Below are positions 17,743-26,781 of a DNA stretch of 64,000 bases, in pieces. The translations under genes and the position numbers were made by a program. Below the pieces are notes generated by a model. That model worked only from the letters and a program-made list of their open reading frames with translations. It ran no database searches and had not been told where the DNA came from. The stretch is taken from the NCBI RefSeq assembly GCF_030815585.1, contig NZ_JAUSWY010000001.1, forward strand, positions 3,782,001-3,846,000, read 5' to 3'. Origin of the DNA: Arthrobacter pascens (GTDB lineage Bacteria > Actinomycetota > Actinomycetes > Actinomycetales > Micrococcaceae). The stretch's first letter is position 1, and each line of letters begins with the position of its first letter.

Positions 17743-18939
17743 TCAGCGTCCTTTCGGCACCAGCCGCACGGAGAGGGTCGTACAGATGAAGAACGTCAAC
17801 ACGGACGCCAGGATCACCAGCAACGCCGGGGTCCAGGATCCCGATACATCATGCACCCATCCAACGAGTGGCGGGGCAACCGCACCAAAGCAGTAACCCA
17901 CACCCTGGACGGTCGCGGACATCCGGCCAGCCGAGGCCTGGTCCCGCGCCAGTCTGATGATGGCTATGAAAATCAGCGTAATACCCCCACCCTGGGCAAT
18001 CCCGCCGCACGTGGACCACAGCCACCACAACTCAGGTGCCAGCAGCAGACCGGCGGGCACCGCTGTCCACAGCAGGCCCAAGGTGACCGCCGCCGTCGTC
18101 GTACTGAAATACTTGGCTGCAAAGGGAACGCCCAGGCCGCCCACTATCGCGAGGATCTGGAAGATCGACGAACCCGCACCGGCCTCCGATGCGGACATGC
18201 CCAGCTCGTCGTTGAGGTAGCTCGGCAGCCAGGCCGTCACGGCGTAGTACGAGCAGGCCTGCCCGGCGAAACCGGCTGTCAGGCCGGCCGTAATCCAGCC
18301 GGAGCCCTTGACGGCAGCGTGCTCCTGCCCGCCCGGCACCACCGCATCGGAGGGCACCAACGCGCTCCGCGGCCCGACGGCGATCATCCAGAAGGCGATG
18401 GCCACCACGGCCAGGATTCCCACGGAGGCGAGGGCGGCCCGCCAGCCGGCAACCTCGGCCAGCGGGGCCGTGACCATGGATGTGAGGAAGGATCCGATGT
18501 TCAGCGCCGCCGTGTAGATGCCCATGGCGGTCCCCTGCCGAAGGGGTGAAAAATCGCGCCGGATGATCAGCGGCACCGCAATGTTCCCGATGGTGATGGC
18601 CAGGCCGATCAGTACGGTGCCCAAAACCACCAGCAGCGGTCCGCAGGCCGAACGGAGAATGACTCCGGCCAGCACACCAAGGATGGTGAGCGTCACAGCG
18701 AACTCTGCCCCGAATTTCCTGGCTGCCAGGGATGCCAGCGGAGCGGACAGGGAGAAACACAGCACCGGGATGCTGGTCAGGACTCCCAGCATGACGGGCG
18801 AGAATCCCAGGTCCACTTGCATGATGTCCACCACCGGGGCGACCGCCACAAAGGGCCCGCGGAGATTCAGGGCCAGAAGACCGATGCAGGCGAGGAGGAT
18901 CCAGCCGTTCGGGATCCTGGCCATGAGCCGGCTGTTCAT
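17743..18939 (-). CDS. MFS transporter, CynX/NimT-like
   Basis: 398 aa with twelve hydrophobic segments. The N-terminal LALNLRGPFVAVAPVVDIM and the helix-4 and helix-11 patterns (IGLAITIGNIAVPLIIRRDF; GAVAPPLVGWVHD) fit the CynX/NimT (cyanate permease and nitroimidazole-efflux related) subgroup. The substrate cannot be read. No adjacent cyanase or carbonic anhydrase is present, so cyanate transport is not supported. ATG at 18939. Confidence 0.82.
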   Translation of the reverse strand: MNSRLMARIPNGWILLACIGLLALNLRGPFVAVAPVVDIMQVDLGFSPVMLGVLTSIPVLCFSLSAPLASLAARKFGAEFAVTLTILGVLAGVILRSACGPLLVVLGTVLIGLAITIGNIAVPLIIRRDFSPLRQGTAMGIYTAALNIGSFLTSMVTAPLAEVAGWRAALASVGILAVVAIAFWMIAVGPRSALVPSDAVVPGGQEHAAVKGSGWITAGLTAGFAGQACSYYAVTAWLPSYLNDELGMSASEAGAGSSIFQILAIVGGLGVPFAAKYFSTTTAAVTLGLLWTAVPAGLLLAPELWWLWSTCGGIAQGGGITLIFIAIIRLARDQASAGRMSATVQGVGYCFGAVAPPLVGWVHDVSGSWTPALLVILASVLTFFICTTLSVRLVPKGR

Positions 18940-19079
18940 GAGGACCTGTCGGGCTTTAAAAGTGATTTCATCACCACCATTGCTATCACGCCGCGCCGGG
19001 CCATACGGCCATACGGCCGTCCCGCCGGGCAGCCGGGCAGCCGGGGTAGCCGGCCATGATGACCCGTTGCCTTAAGATG

Positions 19080-19109
19080 AACTCCACGCCACAGAACTCC
19101 ACGCCACAG
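19080..19109 (+). repeat. 15-bp perfect tandem duplication
   Basis: AACTCCACGCCACAG at 19080-19094 is repeated at 19095-19109, in the 5' leader of the dehydrogenase gene. The neighbouring 18990-19050 region also has short direct repeats (CATACGGC twice, GCCGGGCA twice). Confidence 0.9.
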
Positions 19110-19131
19110 ACCACCGGATGAAGGAACTGAC

Positions 19132-20091
19132 ATGAAGCACCGGCTCGCCATCCTGGACGACTACCAGGACGTGGCCCACGGATTCGCCGACTGGACCTCC
19201 CTGGAGCAGGATGGGGTTTCCGTAACCGTCTTCAGGGAGCCGTTCACGTCCCCGGATGCCCTGGTGGCTGCACTGGCCGGCTTCCACATCGTCGTCGCCA
19301 TGCGTGAGCGGACGCCGTTCCCGCGCACAGTGCTGGAAAGACTCCCCGAGCTCAAGCTCCTGGTGACGACAGGTGCGGCGAACGCTTCCATTGACGTGGC
19401 CGCAGCAGCCGAGCACGGGGTGACGGTGTGCGGTACGCCGGGCTCCCCCACGGCAGCCCCGGAACTGACGTGGGCCCTGCTCTTGGGGATCGCCAGGAAC
19501 CTCACGGTCGAGGAGAATTCGCTGCGCTCCGGCGCCTGGCAGACCACGGTGGGGTTTGAGCTCGCCGGCAAAACCTTAGGCATCGTTGGGCTGGGCAAGA
19601 TCGGCCGCCGGATCGCCGCGTACGGGCAGGCCTTCGGTATGGAGGTGCTGGCGTGGAGCGAGAATCTGACAGAGGAGGCGGCCGCGGATGCGGGGGTGCG
19701 GAGGGTCACTAAGGAAGAGCTCTTTCTGAACTCCGACGTGGCCACCCTGCACCTGAGGCTGTCGTCCCGTTCCGAGGGCACGGTAGGCGAGGAGGAGCTG
19801 CGGCTGCTGGGGCCGGAAGGGATCCTGGTGAACACCGCCCGCGGCCCTTTGGTTGACCAGGACGCCCTGGTCCGTGCCCTTACGGAAGGCTGGATCCGCG
19901 GAGCCGCACTGGACGTCTTCGACCAGGAGCCCCTGCCGGCAGGCCATCCGCTCCTGTCCGCTCCGAACACTGTGCTGTCCCCGCATCTGGGCTATGTCAC
20001 CCGGGAGAGCTACCGGCAGTTCTATGGTGGGGCCTTCGAGGACGTCACGGCCTGGCTGGCGGGCTCGCCCATCCGCGTCATTTCTGCGTAG
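19132..20091 (+). CDS. D-2-hydroxyacid dehydrogenase
   Basis: 319 aa NAD(P)-dependent oxidoreductase of the D-isomer 2-hydroxyacid family. The Rossmann motif GIVGLGKIGRRIA is at about residue 148. The catalytic trio is readable as Arg in NTARGPLV, Glu in DVFDQEPLP and His in LSPHLGYVT. It resembles the phosphoglycerate-dehydrogenase-like branch without an ACT domain. No operon partner is evident, as the next gene is convergent. The exact hydroxyacid substrate is unknown. Confidence 0.9.
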   Translation: MKHRLAILDDYQDVAHGFADWTSLEQDGVSVTVFREPFTSPDALVAALAGFHIVVAMRERTPFPRTVLERLPELKLLVTTGAANASIDVAAAAEHGVTVCGTPGSPTAAPELTWALLLGIARNLTVEENSLRSGAWQTTVGFELAGKTLGIVGLGKIGRRIAAYGQAFGMEVLAWSENLTEEAAADAGVRRVTKEELFLNSDVATLHLRLSSRSEGTVGEEELRLLGPEGILVNTARGPLVDQDALVRALTEGWIRGAALDVFDQEPLPAGHPLLSAPNTVLSPHLGYVTRESYRQFYGGAFEDVTAWLAGSPIRVISA

Positions 20092-20107
20092 GGCCGCCCG
20101 AGACCGG

Positions 20108-21319
20108 CTAGCCTGCGGCCTGCAGCGTGGCTTCGATCACGGCCGGGGACAGTACGTGCTGGGTGACCATCTGGCTAGCACCAAAAATGGCGGCCTGGTT
20201 CCCGGCCACTGAAGGGGCGATGCGCAGATGGGTCGTGGCCAGCGGCAGCGAGCGCCGGTAAACCACTTCCCGGACGCCGGCCATGAGGTGCTCCCCAGCT
20301 TGGCCCAGGCTTCCGCCGATGACGATGACGGAGGGGTTGAGCAGGTTCACTACGGTTGCGAGCACGTCCCCAACGTCCCGCCCGGCCTGGCGCAGGGCCT
20401 GGATGGCTTGAAGGTTGCCGTCAGCCACCAGGCGTAGCACATCGCTGCCCTTGGTCGCCGGAATACCCCGCCGGCCAAGTTCCGCGGCCACGGCCGGTCC
20501 TGATGCGAGCGCTTCGAGGCAGCCGAAGTTGCCGCAGCGGCACAGCACCTCGTCACCGCGCGGGACGCGGACGTGGCCCAGATCCCCGGCCGTCCCGTTG
20601 GCGCCGCGTTGCAGTTCCCCGTTGCTGATGATTCCGGAGCCGATGCCGGTGGCCACCTTGATGAACAGGAAGTTGTCGTGCTCGGGCCAGTGGGCCGTAC
20701 GCTCCCCCAGCGCCATGATGTTTACGTCGTTGTCCACCAGGACGGGAACCGGCAGGGAGCGCTGGACGTAACGGACGACGTCGAACCCGTCCCACCCCGG
20801 CATGATGGGCGGCTTGACCGGCCTGCCGGTGGCGTGCTCCACGGGCCCCGGCAAACCGATTCCCACGCCGGCGAGGTCACTTATGCTCCGGCCTGCCTGT
20901 GCGATAAGCGCGAGGCCTTCCTCGACCACCCTGTCCAGCACAGTCTCGGGACCTTCGGCAACGTCTTGGGCCAGGCGCTGTTCAGTCAGGACACGTCCGC
21001 TGAGATCTGTGACGGCGACTGTCACGTGGGTGGCGCCGACGTCGACTGCCAGCACGGCGCGCGCCGCCGGGTTGAAGGCAAAGCGCGACGGCGGCCTGCC
21101 GCCGCTGGAATTAGCCTCACCGGCGGGTCCGACCAGGCCGGACAGAATCAGGGCATCGATTCTTGAGGCAACAGTGGAACGCGCCAGGCCGGTGGTCAGG
21201 GCCAGTTCGGCGCGGGTGCGGGCCTTGCCGTCCCGAAGGAGCTGAAACAAGTCACCGGCACGCGCGAAGCTGCCCCCGTTGTCAGGTGCAACAGGGTCGG
21301 TTCCGGTGATGAGGCTCAT
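20108..21319 (-). CDS. ROK-family transcriptional repressor
   Basis: 403 aa from the ATG at 21319; a longer frame to 21406 would cover the promoter and is rejected. The N-terminal winged helix (TRAELALTTGLARSTVASRID) is followed by a ROK sugar-kinase-like domain: DVGATHVTVAVTD for ATP/sugar binding, and the ROK zinc motif CRCGNFGCLEALASG. Divergent from the sugar operon, it should be its repressor, released by a sugar ligand. An operator-like inverted repeat lies in the shared promoter region. Confidence 0.92.
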   Translation of the reverse strand: MSLITGTDPVAPDNGGSFARAGDLFQLLRDGKARTRAELALTTGLARSTVASRIDALILSGLVGPAGEANSSGGRPPSRFAFNPAARAVLAVDVGATHVTVAVTDLSGRVLTEQRLAQDVAEGPETVLDRVVEEGLALIAQAGRSISDLAGVGIGLPGPVEHATGRPVKPPIMPGWDGFDVVRYVQRSLPVPVLVDNDVNIMALGERTAHWPEHDNFLFIKVATGIGSGIISNGELQRGANGTAGDLGHVRVPRGDEVLCRCGNFGCLEALASGPAVAAELGRRGIPATKGSDVLRLVADGNLQAIQALRQAGRDVGDVLATVVNLLNPSVIVIGGSLGQAGEHLMAGVREVVYRRSLPLATTHLRIAPSVAGNQAAIFGASQMVTQHVLSPAVIEATLQAAG

Positions 21320-21384
21320 GAGTAAGTGATAGCACAGCTGGCTTCCGCATGTCACGCTGTAAAAAGTACGGCGACCTGTTTCCA

Positions 21385-21421
21385 ACTTTTGCTTGACGAT
21401 CGACAAAAGTACCTCTAGCTT
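21385..21421 (+). promoter_or_regulatory. Sugar operon promoter with ROK operator
   Basis: Inverted arms ACTTTTG (21385-21391) and CAAAAGT (21404-21410) surround a CGATCG centre. TTGACG (21393-21398) and TAGCTT (21416-21421), 17 bases apart, make a -35/-10 pair inside and beside the repeat, so repressor binding would occlude the polymerase. Confidence 0.7.
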
Positions 21422-21500
21422 GGGGTGTGAGGCAGCCCACTGACCTGAGAACGCTCCAGGACAAGCAGCAGTCCTCTAACCCCAACGACGAGGAGAGACA

Positions 21501-22241
21501 GTGCCATACTCGATCCAGCTCTACACGGTCCGAAAGGCCCTTGAAGAGGATCTCGCAGGAACCATCCAGCGCCTGGCAGAAATCGGCTTCACCATGGTTG
21601 AGCCCTACCGCTTCGTGGCCAAGGCCGCCGAGCTGAAGCAGGCGTTGGCGGACAACAATCTCACCGCCCCCTCGGGCCACGCACCACTGCTCCAGGAAAA
21701 CCAGGATGAAATCTTTGCCGCCGCCCAGCAGCTCGGCATTGGCACGGTCATCGACCCGCATGTACCCGTTGAGCGCTGGAACTCCGTTGCAGAGATCAAG
21801 AAGACTGCAGAGCAACTTAACGCTGCGGCAGCCAAGGGAGCCGAATACGGCGTCCGGGTCGGCTACCACAACCACTGGTGGGAAGTTGAGTCCGTCATCG
21901 ACGGCAAGACCGCCTTGGAGCACCTCGCCGACAACCTTGATCCCGCCGTGGTGCTGGAACTCGACACGTACTGGGCAGCTGTTGGTGGCCAGAACCCTGC
22001 GGAACTGCTGGCACGGCTGGGCCACCGCGTGAAGTTCATCCACATCAAGGACGGCCCACTGACCCCGGACCCGTCCAGCCAGACCGCAGTGGGCGACGGC
22101 AAGATGGCCATCTGGGATGTCCTCGACGCCGCCGACTTCCTCGAAGCCGGGGTGATTGAGCTGGATGACTTCCATGGCGATATGTTCGACGCCGTCCGCG
22201 ACAGCTACAACTACCTCAGCGCCGGAAAGGTATCCGCATGA
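21501..22241 (+). CDS. Sugar phosphate isomerase/epimerase-like TIM barrel
   Basis: 246 aa, GTG start with GAGGAGA upstream. It is an AP-endonuclease-2/xylose-isomerase-like TIM barrel: SIQLYTVRKALEEDL at strand 1, GYHNHWWEV, LELDTYWAAVGG and FIHIKDG carry the usual metal-ligand positions. It is the first gene of the operon controlled by the ROK repressor and overlaps the next gene by 4 bases (ATGA). In related loci such proteins isomerise keto-sugars or eliminate aglycones from 3-keto-glycosides; the precise reaction here is inferred. Confidence 0.85.
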   Translation: MPYSIQLYTVRKALEEDLAGTIQRLAEIGFTMVEPYRFVAKAAELKQALADNNLTAPSGHAPLLQENQDEIFAAAQQLGIGTVIDPHVPVERWNSVAEIKKTAEQLNAAAAKGAEYGVRVGYHNHWWEVESVIDGKTALEHLADNLDPAVVLELDTYWAAVGGQNPAELLARLGHRVKFIHIKDGPLTPDPSSQTAVGDGKMAIWDVLDAADFLEAGVIELDDFHGDMFDAVRDSYNYLSAGKVSA

Positions 22242-23362
22242 GCCGCGACGCCCTGAAATCTGGACCGGTCGGAGTCGGAATCATTGGGGCTGGTGTCATC
22301 AGCAAGGAGTACCTGGACAACCTCACCAGCTTCCCGGACGTCAAGGTGGTGGCCATCGGCGACCTCTTCCAGGAATCGGCGGCCGCGAGGGCTGCCGAGT
22401 ATGGCGTGCCGGTTCACGGCGGCGTGGATGCGGTGCTGGGCAACCCTGACGTTGAGATCGTGATCAACCTGACCATTCCGGCGGCCCATGTTGAGGTGGC
22501 AACGCAGGCGGTCAACGCAGGAAAGCACGTGTGGAGCGAAAAGCCGTTCTCTTTGGACCGCGAAAGCGGCCTTGGGCTGCTCAAGACCGCAGACGCCGCA
22601 GGCGTGCGCCTTGGCTGCGCACCTGACACCTTCCTGGGTGCCGGCCTGCAGACAGCACGCCGGATGATCGAGCGCGGCGACATCGGTTCACCGCTCACTG
22701 CACTGACGCTGATGCAGTCCCCAGGGCCGGAGTCGTGGCACCCCAACCCGGCTTTCCTGTTCCAGGACGGCGCCGGCCCGCTTTTCGACATCGGACCCTA
22801 CTACCTCACCACCTTGGTGCAGACCTTCGGCAGTATCCGCCGGGTGGCCGCCTTCGGTTCGAGGTCCAAGGAAACCCGGGTGATCGGTTCGGGTCCCAAG
22901 GCCGGTGAAGAGTTCGCTGTTACTGTGCCCACCCACGTCAGTTCGATTCTGGAGTTCGAGGGCGGCGAATCTGCGCAGAGCATCTTCAGTTTCGATTCGC
23001 CCTTCAAGCGCGCCGGATTCGTTGAAATCACGGGCACAGACGCCACGATCGCTTTTCCGGATCCCAACACGTTCGACGGCGAAGTCAGGATTTGCGCCAC
23101 GGGATCGGACGACTGGACCATAGTCCCTTCCGTAGGCTCCACGGCAAGCCGCGGCGCAGGCGTTCTGGAAATGGCCCGTGCCATCCGCGAAGGCCGCCCG
23201 CACCGCGCACAGGGTGAGCTGGCGTTTCACGTGCTGGACACCATGGCTTCCATCGCAGAATCCATCGACACGCGCGCCTTTGTCGACGTCGAAAGCTCGG
23301 CTGCACCGGTCCCGGCTCTGCCGGAGGACTGGGACCCCACCGCAGCAACGCTGTCCGCCTAG
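22238..23362 (+). CDS. Gfo/Idh/MocA-family sugar oxidoreductase
   Basis: 374 aa. N-terminal NAD(P) fold GVGIIGAGVISKEYL, then INLTIPAAHVEVA and the active-site Lys motif GKHVWSEKPFSLDRE, followed by the GFO C-terminal domain (FDIGPYYLTTLVQTFG). It is translationally coupled to the TIM-barrel gene upstream. It probably oxidises or reduces a hydroxyl of the imported sugar. A second, more divergent paralog lies downstream in the same operon. A strong hairpin follows the stop. Confidence 0.9.
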   Translation: MSRDALKSGPVGVGIIGAGVISKEYLDNLTSFPDVKVVAIGDLFQESAAARAAEYGVPVHGGVDAVLGNPDVEIVINLTIPAAHVEVATQAVNAGKHVWSEKPFSLDRESGLGLLKTADAAGVRLGCAPDTFLGAGLQTARRMIERGDIGSPLTALTLMQSPGPESWHPNPAFLFQDGAGPLFDIGPYYLTTLVQTFGSIRRVAAFGSRSKETRVIGSGPKAGEEFAVTVPTHVSSILEFEGGESAQSIFSFDSPFKRAGFVEITGTDATIAFPDPNTFDGEVRICATGSDDWTIVPSVGSTASRGAGVLEMARAIREGRPHRAQGELAFHVLDTMASIAESIDTRAFVDVESSAAPVPALPEDWDPTAATLSA

Positions 23363-23376
23363 ATAAGGCGGTCAAC

Positions 23377-23401
23377 TGCGGGCCCGTGTCACGGGCCCGC
23401 A
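23377..23401 (+). terminator. Intercistronic GC hairpin
   Basis: TGCGGGCCCGTG and CACGGGCCCGCA are perfect 12-base arms around a single T. There is no T-tract, so it may be a partial terminator or an mRNA-stabilising element between the oxidoreductase and the binding-protein gene. Confidence 0.6.
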
Positions 23402-23502
23402 GCCATGGGTCACCAGGGCCCTGCAATGTCTGTGCCTTCTTTGACTCTGCCTAAGCACCAGCAAAACCCGCACCAGCTCGACGATGAGAAACCGGAGCAA
23501 CC

Positions 23503-24825
23503 ATGAAGAACCCCCTGAAAGTCCTGGCGTCCCTGACGGCCGTCGCATCCCTGGCCCTGAGCCTCAGCGGATGCGGCGGCGGTAGCCCGCAGGCCACCAG
23601 CGACACGATCACTTACTGGGCGTCAGACCAAGGCAACAGCCTGGACGACACTGCAGCCAAGTTGAAGCCGTCACTTGACCGCTTTACGGAGAAGACCGGA
23701 GTGAAGGTCAATCTTGAGGTCATCAGCTGGACGGACCTCTACAATCGGATCCTTACCGCCGTCACCAGCGGCGATGGACCGGATGTCCTGAACATCGGCA
23801 ACACCTGGGCCGTGACACTGCAGGAAACAGGAGCGTTCGAACCTGTCGAAGGAAAACTGTTGGAGGCAGTGGGAGGTGAGGACCGCTTCCTGAAGACGAG
23901 CTGGTCCACCGGTGGCGCAGAAGGCAAGACGCCGACGTCGGTTCCCCTTTACGGACTGGCGTACAACATGTACTACAACACCAAGCTGTTCAAGGAAGCC
24001 GGCATCGAAAAAGCTCCCGTCACATGGCAGGAATTCGTCGAAACGGCGAAGAAACTCACCAAGGACACCAATGGCGACGGCAAGCCCGACCAGTGGGGAT
24101 TCACAGCAGCAGGTGCTTCTGTCTCGGCCAACTCGCACCAGGCTTTTGTTCGTGGACTGCAGAACGGCGGCACTCTCTTCGACAAAGACGGCAAGCCGAC
24201 CTTTGACAGCGGCCCACAGGTTGAAGGCGTCAAGCAGTTCATCGATCTGATGGCAACAGACAAGGTGATGTCGCCGTCGGATGCGGAAATCAGTCAAGGC
24301 AGCCAGAAGATCGACAATCTCATCAATGGCCAGGCCGCCATGTTGTTTGACCAAAGCCCGGTGAAGAACTTCGAGGCACGGGGGTTCACCGATTGGGGTG
24401 TTGCTCCGATCCCCATGATGTCAGCCGGAGCTACCGGTGACCTTGGCACCCAGAGCCATGTGGCCGGTATCAACCTGAGTATCTTCAAGAACAGCAAGAA
24501 CAAGGAAAACGCGATCAAGCTTGCCGGCTTCCTGACCAGCGACGAAGAGCAGGTCTCGTTGAACAAGGCCTACCGGTCCCTGCCCGTGGTCAGCGGCGCC
24601 TCCTCCGATCCGGCGTTCCAGACGGAGGAGGTCAAGGCCAAGAATGATGCCCTGGCGAACCATGCGTTGCCCATGCCCTTGATCGCCAAGGAGGGACAGA
24701 TGGAAACGCTCACGGGCACGGCCATCAAGAACCTCTTTGCCAAGGCAGCAACCGGAACTGTCTCCGAGGACGACATCAAGGCGGCCCTCAAGGACGCCAA
24801 CAACCAGATGGCCGCGGCCCAATAA
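23503..24825 (+). CDS. ABC sugar-binding lipoprotein
   Basis: 440 aa family 1 extracellular solute-binding protein. The lipoprotein signal ends LSGC at about residue 24. Features of the MalE/UgpB type are ITYWASDQGN, GPDVLNIGNTWA, VPLYGLAYNMYYNTKLFKEAG and GQAAMLFDQSP. A DTNGDGKPDQW loop resembles a calcium-binding turn. It captures the sugar for the two permeases downstream. Hairpins on both sides (23377, 24836) suggest differential mRNA stability, which is common for binding-protein genes that must outnumber the permeases. Confidence 0.92.
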   Translation: MKNPLKVLASLTAVASLALSLSGCGGGSPQATSDTITYWASDQGNSLDDTAAKLKPSLDRFTEKTGVKVNLEVISWTDLYNRILTAVTSGDGPDVLNIGNTWAVTLQETGAFEPVEGKLLEAVGGEDRFLKTSWSTGGAEGKTPTSVPLYGLAYNMYYNTKLFKEAGIEKAPVTWQEFVETAKKLTKDTNGDGKPDQWGFTAAGASVSANSHQAFVRGLQNGGTLFDKDGKPTFDSGPQVEGVKQFIDLMATDKVMSPSDAEISQGSQKIDNLINGQAAMLFDQSPVKNFEARGFTDWGVAPIPMMSAGATGDLGTQSHVAGINLSIFKNSKNKENAIKLAGFLTSDEEQVSLNKAYRSLPVVSGASSDPAFQTEEVKAKNDALANHALPMPLIAKEGQMETLTGTAIKNLFAKAATGTVSEDDIKAALKDANNQMAAAQ

Positions 24826-24835
24826 CCACGCCTGA

Positions 24836-24873
24836 CGGGTGGGGGCAGTGCCTTCAGGCAGTGCCCCCACCCG
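24836..24873 (+). terminator. Intercistronic hairpin after binding-protein gene
   Basis: CGGGTGGGGGCA (24836-24847) pairs perfectly with TGCCCCCACCCG (24862-24873); the loop holds a further GCCT/AGGC stem. No T-tract is present, so attenuation or 3'-end protection is more likely than full termination. Confidence 0.6.
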
Positions 24874-24888
24874 GGCAAAGGAGTTCCC

Positions 24889-25899
24889 ATGTCCCACTCA
24901 GCCTTGGACAGCAGCCCCGCCGCTGCCGGCAGCCAGCCTGCCATTGATCCCGCGCCCGGCGAGACGGCAGACAAAGGTCAGCCGTCACGGAAGCCACGCC
25001 GTTCGTTCCTCCCGTACGGCCTGATTCTCCCGGCCGCCATCCTCGAAATCCTGATCCACATCGGCCCCATGCTGTTGGGCATCTGGATCGCGTTCATCTC
25101 CCTGACCCAGCTCAACCTCACCAACTGGCTCAATGCTCCTTTTGTGGGCCTTCAGAACTTCGTCAATGGGCTGAACCCGGAAAGCACCATCGGACAGGCC
25201 TTCTTCAGCACGGTCGGCCGCACGCTGGGCTATACCATCCTGGTGGTCGGCTTCTCCTGGATCCTGGGTATGGCCGGAGCGGTGTTCCTGTCCTCCAACT
25301 TCAAGGGACGCGCCATACTGCGCACATTCTTCCTGATCCCCTACGCCCTCCCGGCCTACGTCGGGACCATCGCGTGGGCGTTTATGTTCAATCAGCGCGA
25401 CGGCGCGGTGAACCAGATCCTGGTTGACACTTTCCACCTGTTCGGTGACGAAAGGCCCTTCTGGCTCCTCGGCCAAAACTCCTTCGGAGCCATGATTGTC
25501 GTAAACATCTGGCAGCTGTGGCCCTTCGCGTTCCTGATGCTGATGGCTGCCCTTCAGAATGTCCCCACCGACGTCTATGAGGCAGCGGCAATCGACGGTG
25601 CTACGCTCTGGCAGCAGTTCCGCACCATCACTCTGCCCATGGTGCGCCCGGCCAACGGCGTGCTGTTGATGGTGATGTCCCTCTGGACCTTCAACCAGTT
25701 CAACGTTCCCTTCGTTTTGTTCGGCGCATCGTCCCCCAAGGAAGCTACCCTGGTCTCCCCGCTGATCTACCAGAACTCCTTCGGCAGCTGGAACTTCGGC
25801 CTTGGCGGAGCCATGAGCGTCCTGCTCCTGATCGCCCTGTTCATCGCATCCGTCTTCTACATCCGCATGGTGCTGCCCAAGGGGGCCGACAATGATTGA
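24889..25899 (+). CDS. ABC sugar permease, MalF/UgpA type
   Basis: 336 aa with six membrane segments after a hydrophilic N-terminus of about 40 residues. The ATPase-contact EAA loop is EAAAIDGATLWQQFRTITLP. It pairs with the next permease, with which it overlaps by 8 bases. No ATPase gene is in the cluster, so a shared MsiK-type ATPase encoded elsewhere is expected, as is usual for actinobacterial sugar importers. Confidence 0.92.
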   Translation: MSHSALDSSPAAAGSQPAIDPAPGETADKGQPSRKPRRSFLPYGLILPAAILEILIHIGPMLLGIWIAFISLTQLNLTNWLNAPFVGLQNFVNGLNPESTIGQAFFSTVGRTLGYTILVVGFSWILGMAGAVFLSSNFKGRAILRTFFLIPYALPAYVGTIAWAFMFNQRDGAVNQILVDTFHLFGDERPFWLLGQNSFGAMIVVNIWQLWPFAFLMLMAALQNVPTDVYEAAAIDGATLWQQFRTITLPMVRPANGVLLMVMSLWTFNQFNVPFVLFGASSPKEATLVSPLIYQNSFGSWNFGLGGAMSVLLLIALFIASVFYIRMVLPKGADND

Positions 25900-26731
25900 G
25901 ACCCGCAACTTCCGCATTCTGAGGAATGTGGTCCTGACCATCCTGTCCCTCTGGGTGGCCATCCCCCTCTACGTGGTTGTGTCCACGTCACTGAAGCCAC
26001 TCAAGGACGTCGCGGGATTGTTCCAGTGGATTCCCCGCGAAATCACTGCATCGCCGTACCTGGACATCTGGACCACCGTCCCGCTGGCCAAGTACTTCCA
26101 GAACAGCCTGATCATCACGGTCTGCGCAACGCTATGTTCGGTGACCGTAGCGGTCCTGGCCGCATACGCCATCGCGCGGCTGCAGTTCAAAGGCAAGCGG
26201 GCGTTCAGCCTGACAGTCCTATCGACCCAGATGTTCCCGGGCATCCTGTTCCTTCTCCCCCTGTACCTGATTTTCACCCAGATCCGGAACCTCACCGGGC
26301 TCCAGCTGCAGGGCTCCTACCTCGGGCTGATCATCACTTACATGACGTTCACCCTGCCGTTCGCCATCTGGATGCTGAGCGGATACTTCGCCTCCATCCC
26401 CAAGGAGCTCGAGGAAGCTTCCATGATCGACGGCACGGGCCGGATGGGCGCACTCATCCGCGTGATTCTGCCCGTCGCCAAACCAGGCATCATCGCGGTG
26501 GCGGTGTATTCGTTCATATCCGCGTGGGGAGAGGTCCTCTTTGCCTCCGTCCTGACGAATGAAACCACCAAGACGCTCTCGCTCGGGCTAAAAGCCTATG
26601 CGAGCGAGTCGGATGTGTTCTGGAACCAGCTCATGGCCGCCTCCGTAGTAGTCAGCCTGCCGGTGCTCATCGGCTTCATACTGGTGCAGAAGCATCTGGT
26701 AGCAGGCCTCTCATCCGGCGCCGTGAAGTAG
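25892..26731 (+). CDS. ABC sugar permease, MalG/UgpE type
   Basis: 279 aa, six membrane segments. The EAA motif EEASMIDGTGRMGALIRVIL lies in the cytoplasmic loop. The N-terminus VSTSLKPLKDV is typical of MalG-like partners. It forms the transmembrane channel with the 24889 gene product. Confidence 0.92.
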   Translation: MIETRNFRILRNVVLTILSLWVAIPLYVVVSTSLKPLKDVAGLFQWIPREITASPYLDIWTTVPLAKYFQNSLIITVCATLCSVTVAVLAAYAIARLQFKGKRAFSLTVLSTQMFPGILFLLPLYLIFTQIRNLTGLQLQGSYLGLIITYMTFTLPFAIWMLSGYFASIPKELEEASMIDGTGRMGALIRVILPVAKPGIIAVAVYSFISAWGEVLFASVLTNETTKTLSLGLKAYASESDVFWNQLMAASVVVSLPVLIGFILVQKHLVAGLSSGAVK

Positions 26732-26781
26732 TACCGAGCGGCTGAACCACACCAACCACATCCCTTTTGAGGAGCACCACT

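Noticed and set aside
17743..18939. Cyanate transporter cynX
   Set aside because: Family resemblance only; no cyanase or carbonic anhydrase gene is adjacent.
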